The position numbers were made by a program, and so were the translations under genes. The notes under the pieces were generated by a model. It was not told where the DNA came from. It saw only the letters and a list, made by a program, of their open reading frames with translations, and made no database searches. A stretch of DNA of 64,000 bases from Streptomyces sp. NBC_00223 (lineage in GTDB: Bacteria > Actinomycetota > Actinomycetes > Streptomycetales > Streptomycetaceae): the NCBI RefSeq assembly GCF_036199905.1, contig NZ_CP108109.1:2232001-2296000 (forward strand), in the 5' to 3' direction. Below, one piece after another: positions 35,212 through 42,596 of the stretch. Positions within the stretch are counted from its first letter, which is position 1; every line of letters begins with the position of its first letter.

Positions 35212-36525
35212 GTGACCGACACTCCGGACATCACCCCCGAGGACCGCGCGCCCGAGCAGGTCCCCGCCGTCAGCAGGCGTCGCCTCCTCGGCGCGGTGGG
35301 GGCCGGAGCGGCCGTGGCCGGCGCCGCCCTGGGAGCGGGCGGCGCCGTGCTGGCCACGCGTGACGGGAACTCCGGCTCCCCCGGGTCCGGCGCGGCGGAG
35401 CCCGACGCCGGGGCGGCCACCGTCGCCTTCCACGACAGCCACCAGGCGGGCATCGCCACCCCCTCGCAGGACCGGCTGTGCTTCGCGACCTTCGACGTGA
35501 CACCGACCGCGAGCAAGGCGGACATCGCCGACCTGCTCAAGACCTGGACGGCGGCGGCCGTCGCGATGACCCGGGGCGAGCCGGTGCCCGGCGACGTCGG
35601 CGACGTCAACACCCCGCCGGACGACACCGGCGAGGCGGTCGGCCTCACCCCCGGGCGGCTGACCATCACCCTCGGCTACGGCCCCGGGCTCTTCGACGAC
35701 CGCTTCGGCCTGGCCAAGCGCCGCCCCTCCGCGCTCAAGACGCTGCCGCGGCTGCCCGGGGAGAATCTGGACCCGGCCGTCACCGGCGGCGACCTGTGCG
35801 TACAGGCGTGCGCCGACGACCCGCAGGTCGCCTTCCACGCGATACGCAACCTGCGGCGGCTCGGCTTCGGCACGGTCGTGCCGCGCTGGATGGAACTCGG
35901 CTTCGGCCGCACCTCCTCCACCTCCCCGCAACAGGCCACCCCGCGCAATCTGATGGGCTTCAAGGACGGCACCCGCAACATCGACGCGACCGACACCGCG
36001 ATGATGGGGCAGCACGTCTGGATCGGCGAGGAGGAGCCGCAGCGCTGGATACGCGGCGGCTCGTACCTGGTCAGCCGGAAGATCAAGATGCGGATGGAAC
36101 AGTGGGACCGCGACCGGCTCGGCGACCAGCAGGACGTCTTCGGCCGCTTCAAGGGCTCCGGGGCCCCGCTGACCGGGAGCAAGGAGACCGACACCCCGGA
36201 CTTCTCGGCCCGGTCGGACACCGGCTATGTCATCCCGGCCAGGGCGCACATCCGGCTCGCCGCCCACGAGAACAACAAGGGGCTGCGCATCCTGCGCCGC
36301 GGCTACTCGTACACCGACGGCATCGACCCGCAGACCGGGGACCTGCTGGGCGGGCTGTTCTTCATCGCGTTCATGAAGAGCCCGGACCAGTTCATCACCC
36401 TCCAGCGGGTGCTGGGCGCGCACGACTCGCTCAACGAGTACATCCAGCACATCGGCAGCGGGCTGTTCGTCACGCCGCCGGGGCTGTCGGCCGGACAGGA
36501 CTGGGGCGGGCAGCTCTTCGGCTGA
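35212..36525 (+). CDS. efeB: Deferrochelatase/peroxidase EfeB (DyP type, Tat-exported)
   Basis: 437 residues. A twin-arginine signal SRRRLLGAVGAGAAVAG opens the protein. The DyP motif GFKDGTRN and the proximal heme histidine in RLAAHENNKG are present. EfeB oxidises ferrous iron or takes iron from heme in the EfeUOB system, folded in the cytosol with heme and exported by Tat. The start is GTG at 35212. Last gene of the operon; a hairpin overlaps its stop. Confidence 0.95.
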   Translation: MTDTPDITPEDRAPEQVPAVSRRRLLGAVGAGAAVAGAALGAGGAVLATRDGNSGSPGSGAAEPDAGAATVAFHDSHQAGIATPSQDRLCFATFDVTPTASKADIADLLKTWTAAAVAMTRGEPVPGDVGDVNTPPDDTGEAVGLTPGRLTITLGYGPGLFDDRFGLAKRRPSALKTLPRLPGENLDPAVTGGDLCVQACADDPQVAFHAIRNLRRLGFGTVVPRWMELGFGRTSSTSPQQATPRNLMGFKDGTRNIDATDTAMMGQHVWIGEEEPQRWIRGGSYLVSRKIKMRMEQWDRDRLGDQQDVFGRFKGSGAPLTGSKETDTPDFSARSDTGYVIPARAHIRLAAHENNKGLRILRRGYSYTDGIDPQTGDLLGGLFFIAFMKSPDQFITLQRVLGAHDSLNEYIQHIGSGLFVTPPGLSAGQDWGGQLFG

Positions 36526-36543
36526 GCCGCCCGTGGCTCAGCC
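36520..36543. terminator. efeB terminator hairpin
   Basis: Perfect 9-bp stem GGCTGAGCC / GGCTCAGCC with a 6-base loop, including the efeB stop codon. It lies between convergent efeB and the solute-binding protein gene. Confidence 0.75.
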
Positions 36544-36551
36544 CCAACTGC

Positions 36552-36587
36552 CCGGTCAGCCGCCCGGTCAGCCGCCCGGTCAGCCGC
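36552..36587. repeat. Three 12-bp tandem repeats at the end of the solute-binding gene
   Basis: CCGGTCAGCCGC repeated three times, exactly 12 bases apart. The third unit contains the stop codon of the leftward solute-binding protein gene. The period is a multiple of three, so on the minus strand it would only repeat a short peptide, had it been coding. Confidence 0.75.
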
Positions 36588-37857
36588 CCCCGCACACCGT
36601 CGGCAGCCAGGCGCTGCCCGCGCGGGTGCGTATGTCGTCCAGGACGGTGAGCCGGCCGTCCAGCGTCGAGGGGTCGGCCAGGAAGCGCAGCACGGTCAGA
36701 TCGAACGCGTCCCGCATCGCGGGCGGCATCGCGTCGGAGGCGTCGTAGCAGCGGACGGCGTGCGGGTCGCTCAGCGTCCGGGCGATGCTCTCGGCGGTCG
36801 GCCCGAGCCGGGCGTAGGCGGAGAGCGGCACGCGGGTGTCGGCGGAGAAGCCCGCCTGCGTGGTGCTCCAGGCCCGTTGGGCGCTCTCCGAGGCGAGGTA
36901 GCCGATCAGCTTTCCGGCCTGCGGGGTGTCGCGGAGCACGGCCGCCAGGTCGCCGGAGACCTCCCAGGCGGCGGAGTCCACGGCCGCGCCCGGGATCAGG
37001 GCCGCGGAGTGCGTGTAGGCGGCGCCCACGGTCTGCCACGCCTTGCTGCCCCGTACGAAGGTCGCCTGGTGTTCGAGCCGGCAGGTCGGCGGGTGGGCCG
37101 CCACCCCGGCGGAGGCGGCGTCGTAGTCGGTGATCAGCGCCCGCCGGGCGTACGGTTCGCGGCCCGCGCCGACCAGCGTGCCCCAGGTCCGCCAGGCGCG
37201 CAGCACCCGCGGGTCCTTCCAGGTGAGCCGGCCGGTCGCCCATCGCTGATAGACCTCCGGGCCCGCCTGCTGGAGCAGGATGTCCTCCAGCCAGTCGGTG
37301 CCCGGCCAGCCGGAGGTCGCGTCCGAGCCCATGCCCAGGCACCAGGAGGCGGGTTGGCCGGCGAGGGCGGTGAGCCGGTCGGCGGCCAGCCCGGACGGAT
37401 ACCACACCATGCTCTTGAGGTCGGCCTTCACCGGCACCCAGTAGGTGTGGACCCGGTCGTCCGCGCCCTTCGCCTTCGGCGCCCAGGTGGCGCCGAAGTC
37501 CGCCGCGCGCACCAGGCCGTCCAGCGGTACGAGCCGGCCCTGCCGCGCGTAGTCCGCCAGTTCGCCCGGACCGGGCAGCACCACGAGGTCGGGCGGTGTA
37601 CCGGACTCCACATCGGCGGCCAGCACCTGGCTCTCGGCCGAACTGCCCTGGTAGACCACGTGGATCCGGTACTTCTTCTCGAACGGGTCGAGCACCTTGC
37701 GGCGGAACTGGTCCTCGTCGCGGCCGGTCCAGTTGGCCAGCAGCGTCACCGAGCCGTGCCACGCGGTGGCCGCCCGTACCGCGACGACCCCCGCCCCGGC
37801 CAGCAGCGCCAGGCACACAGCGAGCACGCCCAGGGTGCGGTTGCGCGGCCGCCTCAC
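36580..37857 (-). CDS. Extracellular solute-binding protein (family 1 type) of a PknG locus
   Basis: 425 residues. An N-terminal hydrophobic segment (RTLGVLAVCLALLAGAGVVAVRAA) is a signal anchor. The rest is a periplasmic-binding fold: LLANWTGRDEDQFRRKVLDPFEKKY, then PPDLVVLPGPGELADYA, and YWVPVKADLKSMVWY, patterns of family 1 (sugar or metal) binding proteins. No ABC permease or ATPase is nearby, so it is unlikely to serve transport. The GTG start at 37857 overlaps the stop of the GlnX-like gene (GTGA), coupling the two. By analogy with GlnH in mycobacteria it may report an extracellular solute to the membrane protein; the ligand is unknown. Confidence 0.82.
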   Translation of the reverse strand: MRRPRNRTLGVLAVCLALLAGAGVVAVRAATAWHGSVTLLANWTGRDEDQFRRKVLDPFEKKYRIHVVYQGSSAESQVLAADVESGTPPDLVVLPGPGELADYARQGRLVPLDGLVRAADFGATWAPKAKGADDRVHTYWVPVKADLKSMVWYPSGLAADRLTALAGQPASWCLGMGSDATSGWPGTDWLEDILLQQAGPEVYQRWATGRLTWKDPRVLRAWRTWGTLVGAGREPYARRALITDYDAASAGVAAHPPTCRLEHQATFVRGSKAWQTVGAAYTHSAALIPGAAVDSAAWEVSGDLAAVLRDTPQAGKLIGYLASESAQRAWSTTQAGFSADTRVPLSAYARLGPTAESIARTLSDPHAVRCYDASDAMPPAMRDAFDLTVLRFLADPSTLDGRLTVLDDIRTRAGSAWLPTVCGGG

Positions 37858-38813
37858 CTGGACGTCCTGAAGCGGTACTCGTTGATCCTCGGCAGCAGCC
37901 CCAGGGCGATCAGCAGCATCAGTACGGCCCCTCCGGCCAGGATCCACCCGGCCGCGGCGGCGCGGAAGCCGACGCCCGCCAGATGGCCGGCCACGTCGGT
38001 ACCGGCCCGGTGGATGCCCGTGCCGGTCAGCGGGCGGCGCAACTCCGCGCGGGAGTCGGCCATTCCGGCGTGCGTCCACCGGGTGAACAGCGCCAGGACC
38101 GCCGTCCCGGCCACCAGCAGCACGGCGGCGGCGCCCAGCGGACGGTTCCAGCGCCGCCGGAAGCGCGCCCGGGAGAACCGGTGCGCCTCGGCCAGCGCGG
38201 CCAGCAGCGCGACACACAGCGCCAGCGCCACCGCCCAGCCGAGCCACAGCAGCGGCCCGAAGGACGCCTGCCGGTCCACCACGGCCAGTTGCTCGTGCTG
38301 GAGCGCGTTGAGCCGGCCCATCACCGAGGGGTCGGCCGACGCCGAGGGGGTGCCGGTGGCCGCCGCGTCGTCCGTGCCGAGCAGGCTCTGCGCGTAGTGC
38401 GTGAAGGCGTCGCGCAGCGGGGAGTTCCTGGGCTGCTGCGCGGCGTTCTCGATCAGGCCGTTGTAGACGGAGATCAGCCCGACGACCGTCTGGAGGGTCT
38501 GCCGTCCGGTCAGCCCGGTGACGTCGTCGGCGGCGGCCCGCGCCAGGCTCGCGTTGGCGACCGAGATCTGGGTGTGGAAGTCCCCGGTGCCGGCCCCGTC
38601 GCTCGCCGCGTCCCGCAGCGCGCCCTCCTGGGCCCGCGCGAGGGCGTACTTGGCGGTGTCCACGGCCAGCACCCCCGACGCGCTGGAGGACGACAGCGGT
38701 ACGGCGTCGGCGTGCACCCCCCGGTACGCGCCGAACAGCGCGACGGTGGTGACCGCGCCGAGCGCCAGCAGCAGCCACAGCCGGCCGGCCAGATCGCGGG
38801 CGGTGGTGCTCAT
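37854..38813 (-). CDS. GlnX-like membrane sensor protein
   Basis: 319 residues. One helix near the N-terminus (LLLALGAVTTVALFGAY), an external helical region of about 170 residues (DTAKYALARAQEGALRDAA, SVANASLARAAADDV) and three more helices at about 206-228, 243-262 and 290-312. This four-helix layout with an all-helical external sensor resembles mycobacterial GlnX (Rv0412c type), which links a solute-binding protein to the kinase PknG. The start at 38813 overlaps the VWA gene stop by four bases (ATGA). The similarity to GlnX is by topology and context, not alignment. Confidence 0.7.
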   Translation of the reverse strand: MSTTARDLAGRLWLLLALGAVTTVALFGAYRGVHADAVPLSSSSASGVLAVDTAKYALARAQEGALRDAASDGAGTGDFHTQISVANASLARAAADDVTGLTGRQTLQTVVGLISVYNGLIENAAQQPRNSPLRDAFTHYAQSLLGTDDAAATGTPSASADPSVMGRLNALQHEQLAVVDRQASFGPLLWLGWAVALALCVALLAALAEAHRFSRARFRRRWNRPLGAAAVLLVAGTAVLALFTRWTHAGMADSRAELRRPLTGTGIHRAGTDVAGHLAGVGFRAAAAGWILAGGAVLMLLIALGLLPRINEYRFRTSR

Positions 38814-40276
38814 GCCGCCTCCGGGGGACGTCCGCAGTGCGGGCAGAACCTGGCGCCGACCGGGATCGGCCGCTCGCAGTGCGGGCAGGGCGCGAGCCCG
38901 CCGGCGGGCGGGCCGGCCTCCGGGTCGGCGCCGCCGCCGGGACCGTAGGTGCTGTAGCTGCTTGAGGTGATCAGATGCTCGAAGTCGACCGGTCGCAGCT
39001 CCCGGCGCAGCTCGACCCGGCCGGCCGCGGCGTCGTGGATCTCCACCAGCCTGCGCAGTTCGGCGAGCTGGCGCCGGGCGCCGAGGCCGTGGGCGAGCGC
39101 GACGGCCTCGCCCAGCCGCTCCTCGGCCCGGCCGGGCTGCCCCTGGCGGTAGGCGTCGGCCGCCCGCGCGACGGCCTGCCCGAGCCGCTGGTAGGCGGTG
39201 AAGTGCAGCACCTGGTCGTCCGCCTGCCGGGAGAGCACCGGGTCGTCGGTCCACTGCACGACGCAGGGGCTCGGCGGCGACAGCGTCGCCGGGCCGCCGC
39301 CGGGCAGTTCGGCGGCGACGACCGCGACCTGGAGCGGTTCGCCCTGCGGGCGCCCGGCCGGGTCGACGGTCAGGCACAGCTGGTAGCGGCGGGTCTCGTC
39401 GCCCCACGCCTTGGTGACGAAGCCGTACGAGCCGGAGCGGGACCCGGGGGTGCCCGTACCGGAGCCGGGGTCCTGATCGGCCGTGCGCGGCAGCGGGACC
39501 TCCGTCGGATAGACCTGCTTGAGGTAGCGGACCGTGCTGCCCGGCGGGGTCGTGACGCGGATCACCAGCTCGGGCACGCTCTTGGTGAGCAGACCGCGGA
39601 CCAGTTCGCGGTACTCGCCGGGCAGCGCCGCCTCCTCCCGTACGCCGTGGGCGGTGCCGTGCAGCCTGCGGGTGACACCGAGCAGCACCTGAGCGTCCCA
39701 GCCGTCGCCGATGCCCCACGCGTCGCAGACGAACCGCCCGTCGCAGTCGTCGAGCACGCCCGCGAGCGGCCGCCGCTCGTCGTGCTCGTTGCGGCCGTCG
39801 GTGAGCATCAGCACATGCGGGATCGGCGCGGGCCGCTCGGCGAGCAGCCGCCGGGACAGGTCGAGCCAGTTGCCCACGCAGGTGCCGCCCGCGGCGAGCA
39901 GGCCGTGGACGGCGCGTTCGGCCTCCGCGCGCAGCGCGGGGGTGGCCGCGGGCATGGGTCCGGCGGCGGGGTAGGCGAGTTCGGCCTCGTGGGTGCCCTT
40001 GACGACGGCGAAGGGCGTGCCGTCGGGCAGTATCCGCAGCGCCGCCACGGCCGCGTTCTTCGCCGCGCGGAACTTCTCCTCCGGGCGGTCCATCGAGCTG
40101 GAGCAGTCGATCACCAGCACCTCGGCCAGTCCCGGGCCCGCGCCCGTACCGCCCGCCCCCTCGACCCGGACGGTCACGATGACGTGCAGCTCCTGCACGC
40201 CCGCCCGGGCCGGGAGGTACCTCATCCGGCTGACATCGAGGCCGATCGTCGTACCCGGCTTCCCCTGCGTGTCCAC
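38810..40276 (-). CDS. VWA domain protein with C-terminal zinc ribbon
   Basis: 488 residues, soluble. The VWA domain occupies about residues 30-215 with a full MIDAS start DCSSSMD, a conserved threonine in the AAGGTCVGNW region and LMLTDGRN near the end. A beta-rich middle region and a helical stretch follow, then a C-terminal double zinc ribbon CPHCERPIPVGARFCPHCG. The start is GTG at 40276, 49 bases after the kinase stop. MIDAS domains bind ligands through Mg; in this operon it could be a kinase substrate or scaffold, replacing the FHA protein GarA of the mycobacterial system. That role is inference. Confidence 0.88.
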   Translation of the reverse strand: MDTQGKPGTTIGLDVSRMRYLPARAGVQELHVIVTVRVEGAGGTGAGPGLAEVLVIDCSSSMDRPEEKFRAAKNAAVAALRILPDGTPFAVVKGTHEAELAYPAAGPMPAATPALRAEAERAVHGLLAAGGTCVGNWLDLSRRLLAERPAPIPHVLMLTDGRNEHDERRPLAGVLDDCDGRFVCDAWGIGDGWDAQVLLGVTRRLHGTAHGVREEAALPGEYRELVRGLLTKSVPELVIRVTTPPGSTVRYLKQVYPTEVPLPRTADQDPGSGTGTPGSRSGSYGFVTKAWGDETRRYQLCLTVDPAGRPQGEPLQVAVVAAELPGGGPATLSPPSPCVVQWTDDPVLSRQADDQVLHFTAYQRLGQAVARAADAYRQGQPGRAEERLGEAVALAHGLGARRQLAELRRLVEIHDAAAGRVELRRELRPVDFEHLITSSSYSTYGPGGGADPEAGPPAGGLAPCPHCERPIPVGARFCPHCGRPPEAA

Positions 40277-40325
40277 GGTGCCCGTGCCTCCTCCTCACCG
40301 CTGCTCCGCACGCCCCCGGCGTGCC

Positions 40326-42596
40326 TCAGAATCTGGTCTCGGGCCTGACGGCGTACGCGCGGTCGAGCAGGTCGCCGCGCTCGTCGGCGTCGTGCGCCCG
40401 GTCGGCGAGCCCGCGCAGCGAGCCGTAGAGCAGTTCGGCGAGCCGCCGTCTGCTGTCGGCCCCCGCGAACAGGTCGCCCTCGGGCAGGACGGGGAAGTCC
40501 CCGCCGCCGTCCGCCGGAAGGGCGGCCAGCACGTTCTCCCGGGTCTCGGCGATCAGCCGGTCCCTGGCCTCGCCCAGCCGCAGCTCGGCGAGCCGGGCGG
40601 CGGCCTCGCGCAGCGCCGCCGGCGGCGGGGAGACCCCGGCCGGCCGGCCCGCGAGGACCCGGACGGCCGCGATCCTGGCCGCGTCGTAGTGCCGCGAGGT
40701 CGAGGGGACCTGGTCGAGCACCTGGACGGCCCGCTCCCGGTCGCCGCGGCGCAGATGGACCCGGGCCAGCCCGAAGGCGGCGCTGCCCTGGGCACGGTCG
40801 CGCTCCCAGACGGCCTCGTAGAACTCCTCGGTCTCCCGCGCGCGGCCGCCGAGGGCCTCCGAGCAGTAGCCCAGCGCCAGCTTCGGCGCCCACTCGCCCG
40901 GCACGGTGGCGTACACGGCGGTGAACTCGCCCTGGGCGTTCTTGACCCGGCCTTCCGTCAGATGCGTCAGGCCGCGGTGCCAGGCCAGCCGCCAGTCGTA
41001 TCCCGCGAGGTCGGGGCCCATCAGCGCGGCCGCCTCGCCGAGCCAGCGGGCCGCCTCCGTCCCGCCGGGGTCGGGGCGGCGCAGATAGGCGCGGCAGAGC
41101 CACAGGGCGACCTCGACCGTACGCATCGCCGGGTCCCGCCGTACCCGCTCGGCGATCCGCTCCGGCGTCCCGGCGGCGAGCGGGCCGAGCAGCACCGCGG
41201 CGGGGTCCGCGGGGTCGGGTATCGGCACCGGCAGTCCGCGCGCGGCCTCCTGCGGGCCGGGCGGGCCGATGGCGAGGTCCGGCGGGGCCTCGCCGGTCCG
41301 CCCGGTCCAGTGCGCCGGGGAGGGGACCGTGCCGAGGGCCGCGCCGAAGAGCACCGCGTTGGGCTCGAACCGGGTGGACCGCTCGGGGTACTGCTCGTGC
41401 CCGCTGAGCGCCCGGTGCTCCCTGAGCACTTCCCACAGCTGCCGGGACATCTGCGGCGCGGAGGTGAAGCGGGCGGCCGGTTCGTCGTGGGTCGCCCGGC
41501 CGATCAGCCGGTCGAAGGAGCGGGCGGCGAGCCCGGCGGCGGGCGCGGTACGGGCGGCCAGCGCCTGGAGTGTCCGCCCGACGGTGTACAGGTCGGTGTC
41601 GACCGCGAAGCCCCGGCTCTCGCGCTCGCGCCTGGGCGGTGCGAACCGAGGGGTGTAGACGAGGCCCGTGGCGCCGTCGTCGATCCGGCGGACCGCGCCC
41701 AGGTCGATCACCTTGATCTCGCGCCCGTAGTGGATGACGTTCTCGGGCTTCATGTCGCAGTAGAGCAGCCCCTGGTCGTGCAGATACTCCAGGGCGCCGA
41801 GGATCTTGCAGCCGTAGGTGAGGACATGGTCGATGCCGAACGGCTCCCCGAACAGCTCCGCCAGCTCCTCGTCCGGCGCCCGCAGCAGCTGGTCCAGCGG
41901 TCGGCCGCCGATGTACTCCATGACGATGTAGTCGGTCGGCTCGGCGTCCCCGGCGACCCGGTGCTGCTTGGAGGTGATGATGCGGACGATGTCCCGGTGG
42001 TGCAGCGTGGTCAGCGAGCGGCGCTCCTCGACCGCGCGCCTGCGGGCGACCGCGTCACCGGTGTTGATCAGCGCCTTCAGCACCACGCGGTGGTCGGGCA
42101 GTTGGATGTCCTCGGCGAGGTAGACCCAGCCGGTGCCGCCGGGCGAGAGATAGCCGAGCACCCGGTACTGCTCGCCGACCTCGTCGCCCGGCCGCAGCTG
42201 CGGGCGGAAGGAGTACGGCGTCCCGCACACCGGGCAGAAGCCGTGGTCGGGCACGGGACCGCCGTCGTAGGCCACGCCGATGGTGCCGGCGCACTTCTCC
42301 ACGCCGCAGCGCCGACCGCCGTCCGGCGGGCGGGCGGTGGTGCGGACGATCTCGGCGAGGGCGGGTTCGGGGATGTCCGGCAGCTGGACCAGGCCGTCCC
42401 GGTCAAGACCGCCCGCCGTCGCGGGGGCGTGGCGCGGGCCGGGTACGTCCTGCGGCCGCACGTCCGGCGGCGGTCCGGGGTCGGGCGCTGCGGCGGGCGG
42501 GCGGCGCAGGCAGGTGTCGCAGAAGCCGGTGACCGTGATGCTGCCAGGACAGGGGTCGCGGGGGCAGGGGCCGAGGAGTGCGGCCGGGGCGGTCAT
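40326..42596 (-). CDS. PknG-like serine/threonine kinase (zinc ribbon - kinase - TPR)
   Basis: 756 residues, very close to the 750 of M. tuberculosis PknG. Order: N-terminal zinc ribbons (CPRDPC..., then CGVEKCAG...FCPVCGTPYSF), a kinase domain from about residue 145 with VVLKALI (catalytic Lys), and a C-terminal TPR region (GRVKNAQGEFTAVYATVPGE, AFGLARVHLRRGDRERAVQ). The catalytic loop reads YCDMKPEN instead of HRDxKxxN and the magnesium motif DLG instead of DFG, both as in PknG (YND and DLG). The start at 42596 overlaps the protease stop (ATGA). In mycobacteria PknG controls the TCA cycle through GarA. Confidence 0.93.
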   Translation of the reverse strand: MTAPAALLGPCPRDPCPGSITVTGFCDTCLRRPPAAAPDPGPPPDVRPQDVPGPRHAPATAGGLDRDGLVQLPDIPEPALAEIVRTTARPPDGGRRCGVEKCAGTIGVAYDGGPVPDHGFCPVCGTPYSFRPQLRPGDEVGEQYRVLGYLSPGGTGWVYLAEDIQLPDHRVVLKALINTGDAVARRRAVEERRSLTTLHHRDIVRIITSKQHRVAGDAEPTDYIVMEYIGGRPLDQLLRAPDEELAELFGEPFGIDHVLTYGCKILGALEYLHDQGLLYCDMKPENVIHYGREIKVIDLGAVRRIDDGATGLVYTPRFAPPRRERESRGFAVDTDLYTVGRTLQALAARTAPAAGLAARSFDRLIGRATHDEPAARFTSAPQMSRQLWEVLREHRALSGHEQYPERSTRFEPNAVLFGAALGTVPSPAHWTGRTGEAPPDLAIGPPGPQEAARGLPVPIPDPADPAAVLLGPLAAGTPERIAERVRRDPAMRTVEVALWLCRAYLRRPDPGGTEAARWLGEAAALMGPDLAGYDWRLAWHRGLTHLTEGRVKNAQGEFTAVYATVPGEWAPKLALGYCSEALGGRARETEEFYEAVWERDRAQGSAAFGLARVHLRRGDRERAVQVLDQVPSTSRHYDAARIAAVRVLAGRPAGVSPPPAALREAAARLAELRLGEARDRLIAETRENVLAALPADGGGDFPVLPEGDLFAGADSRRRLAELLYGSLRGLADRAHDADERGDLLDRAYAVRPETRF

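Noticed and set aside
33853-36450. 865-codon minus-strand frame over efeO/efeB
   Set aside because: Antisense shadow of two recognised genes; no domain pattern.
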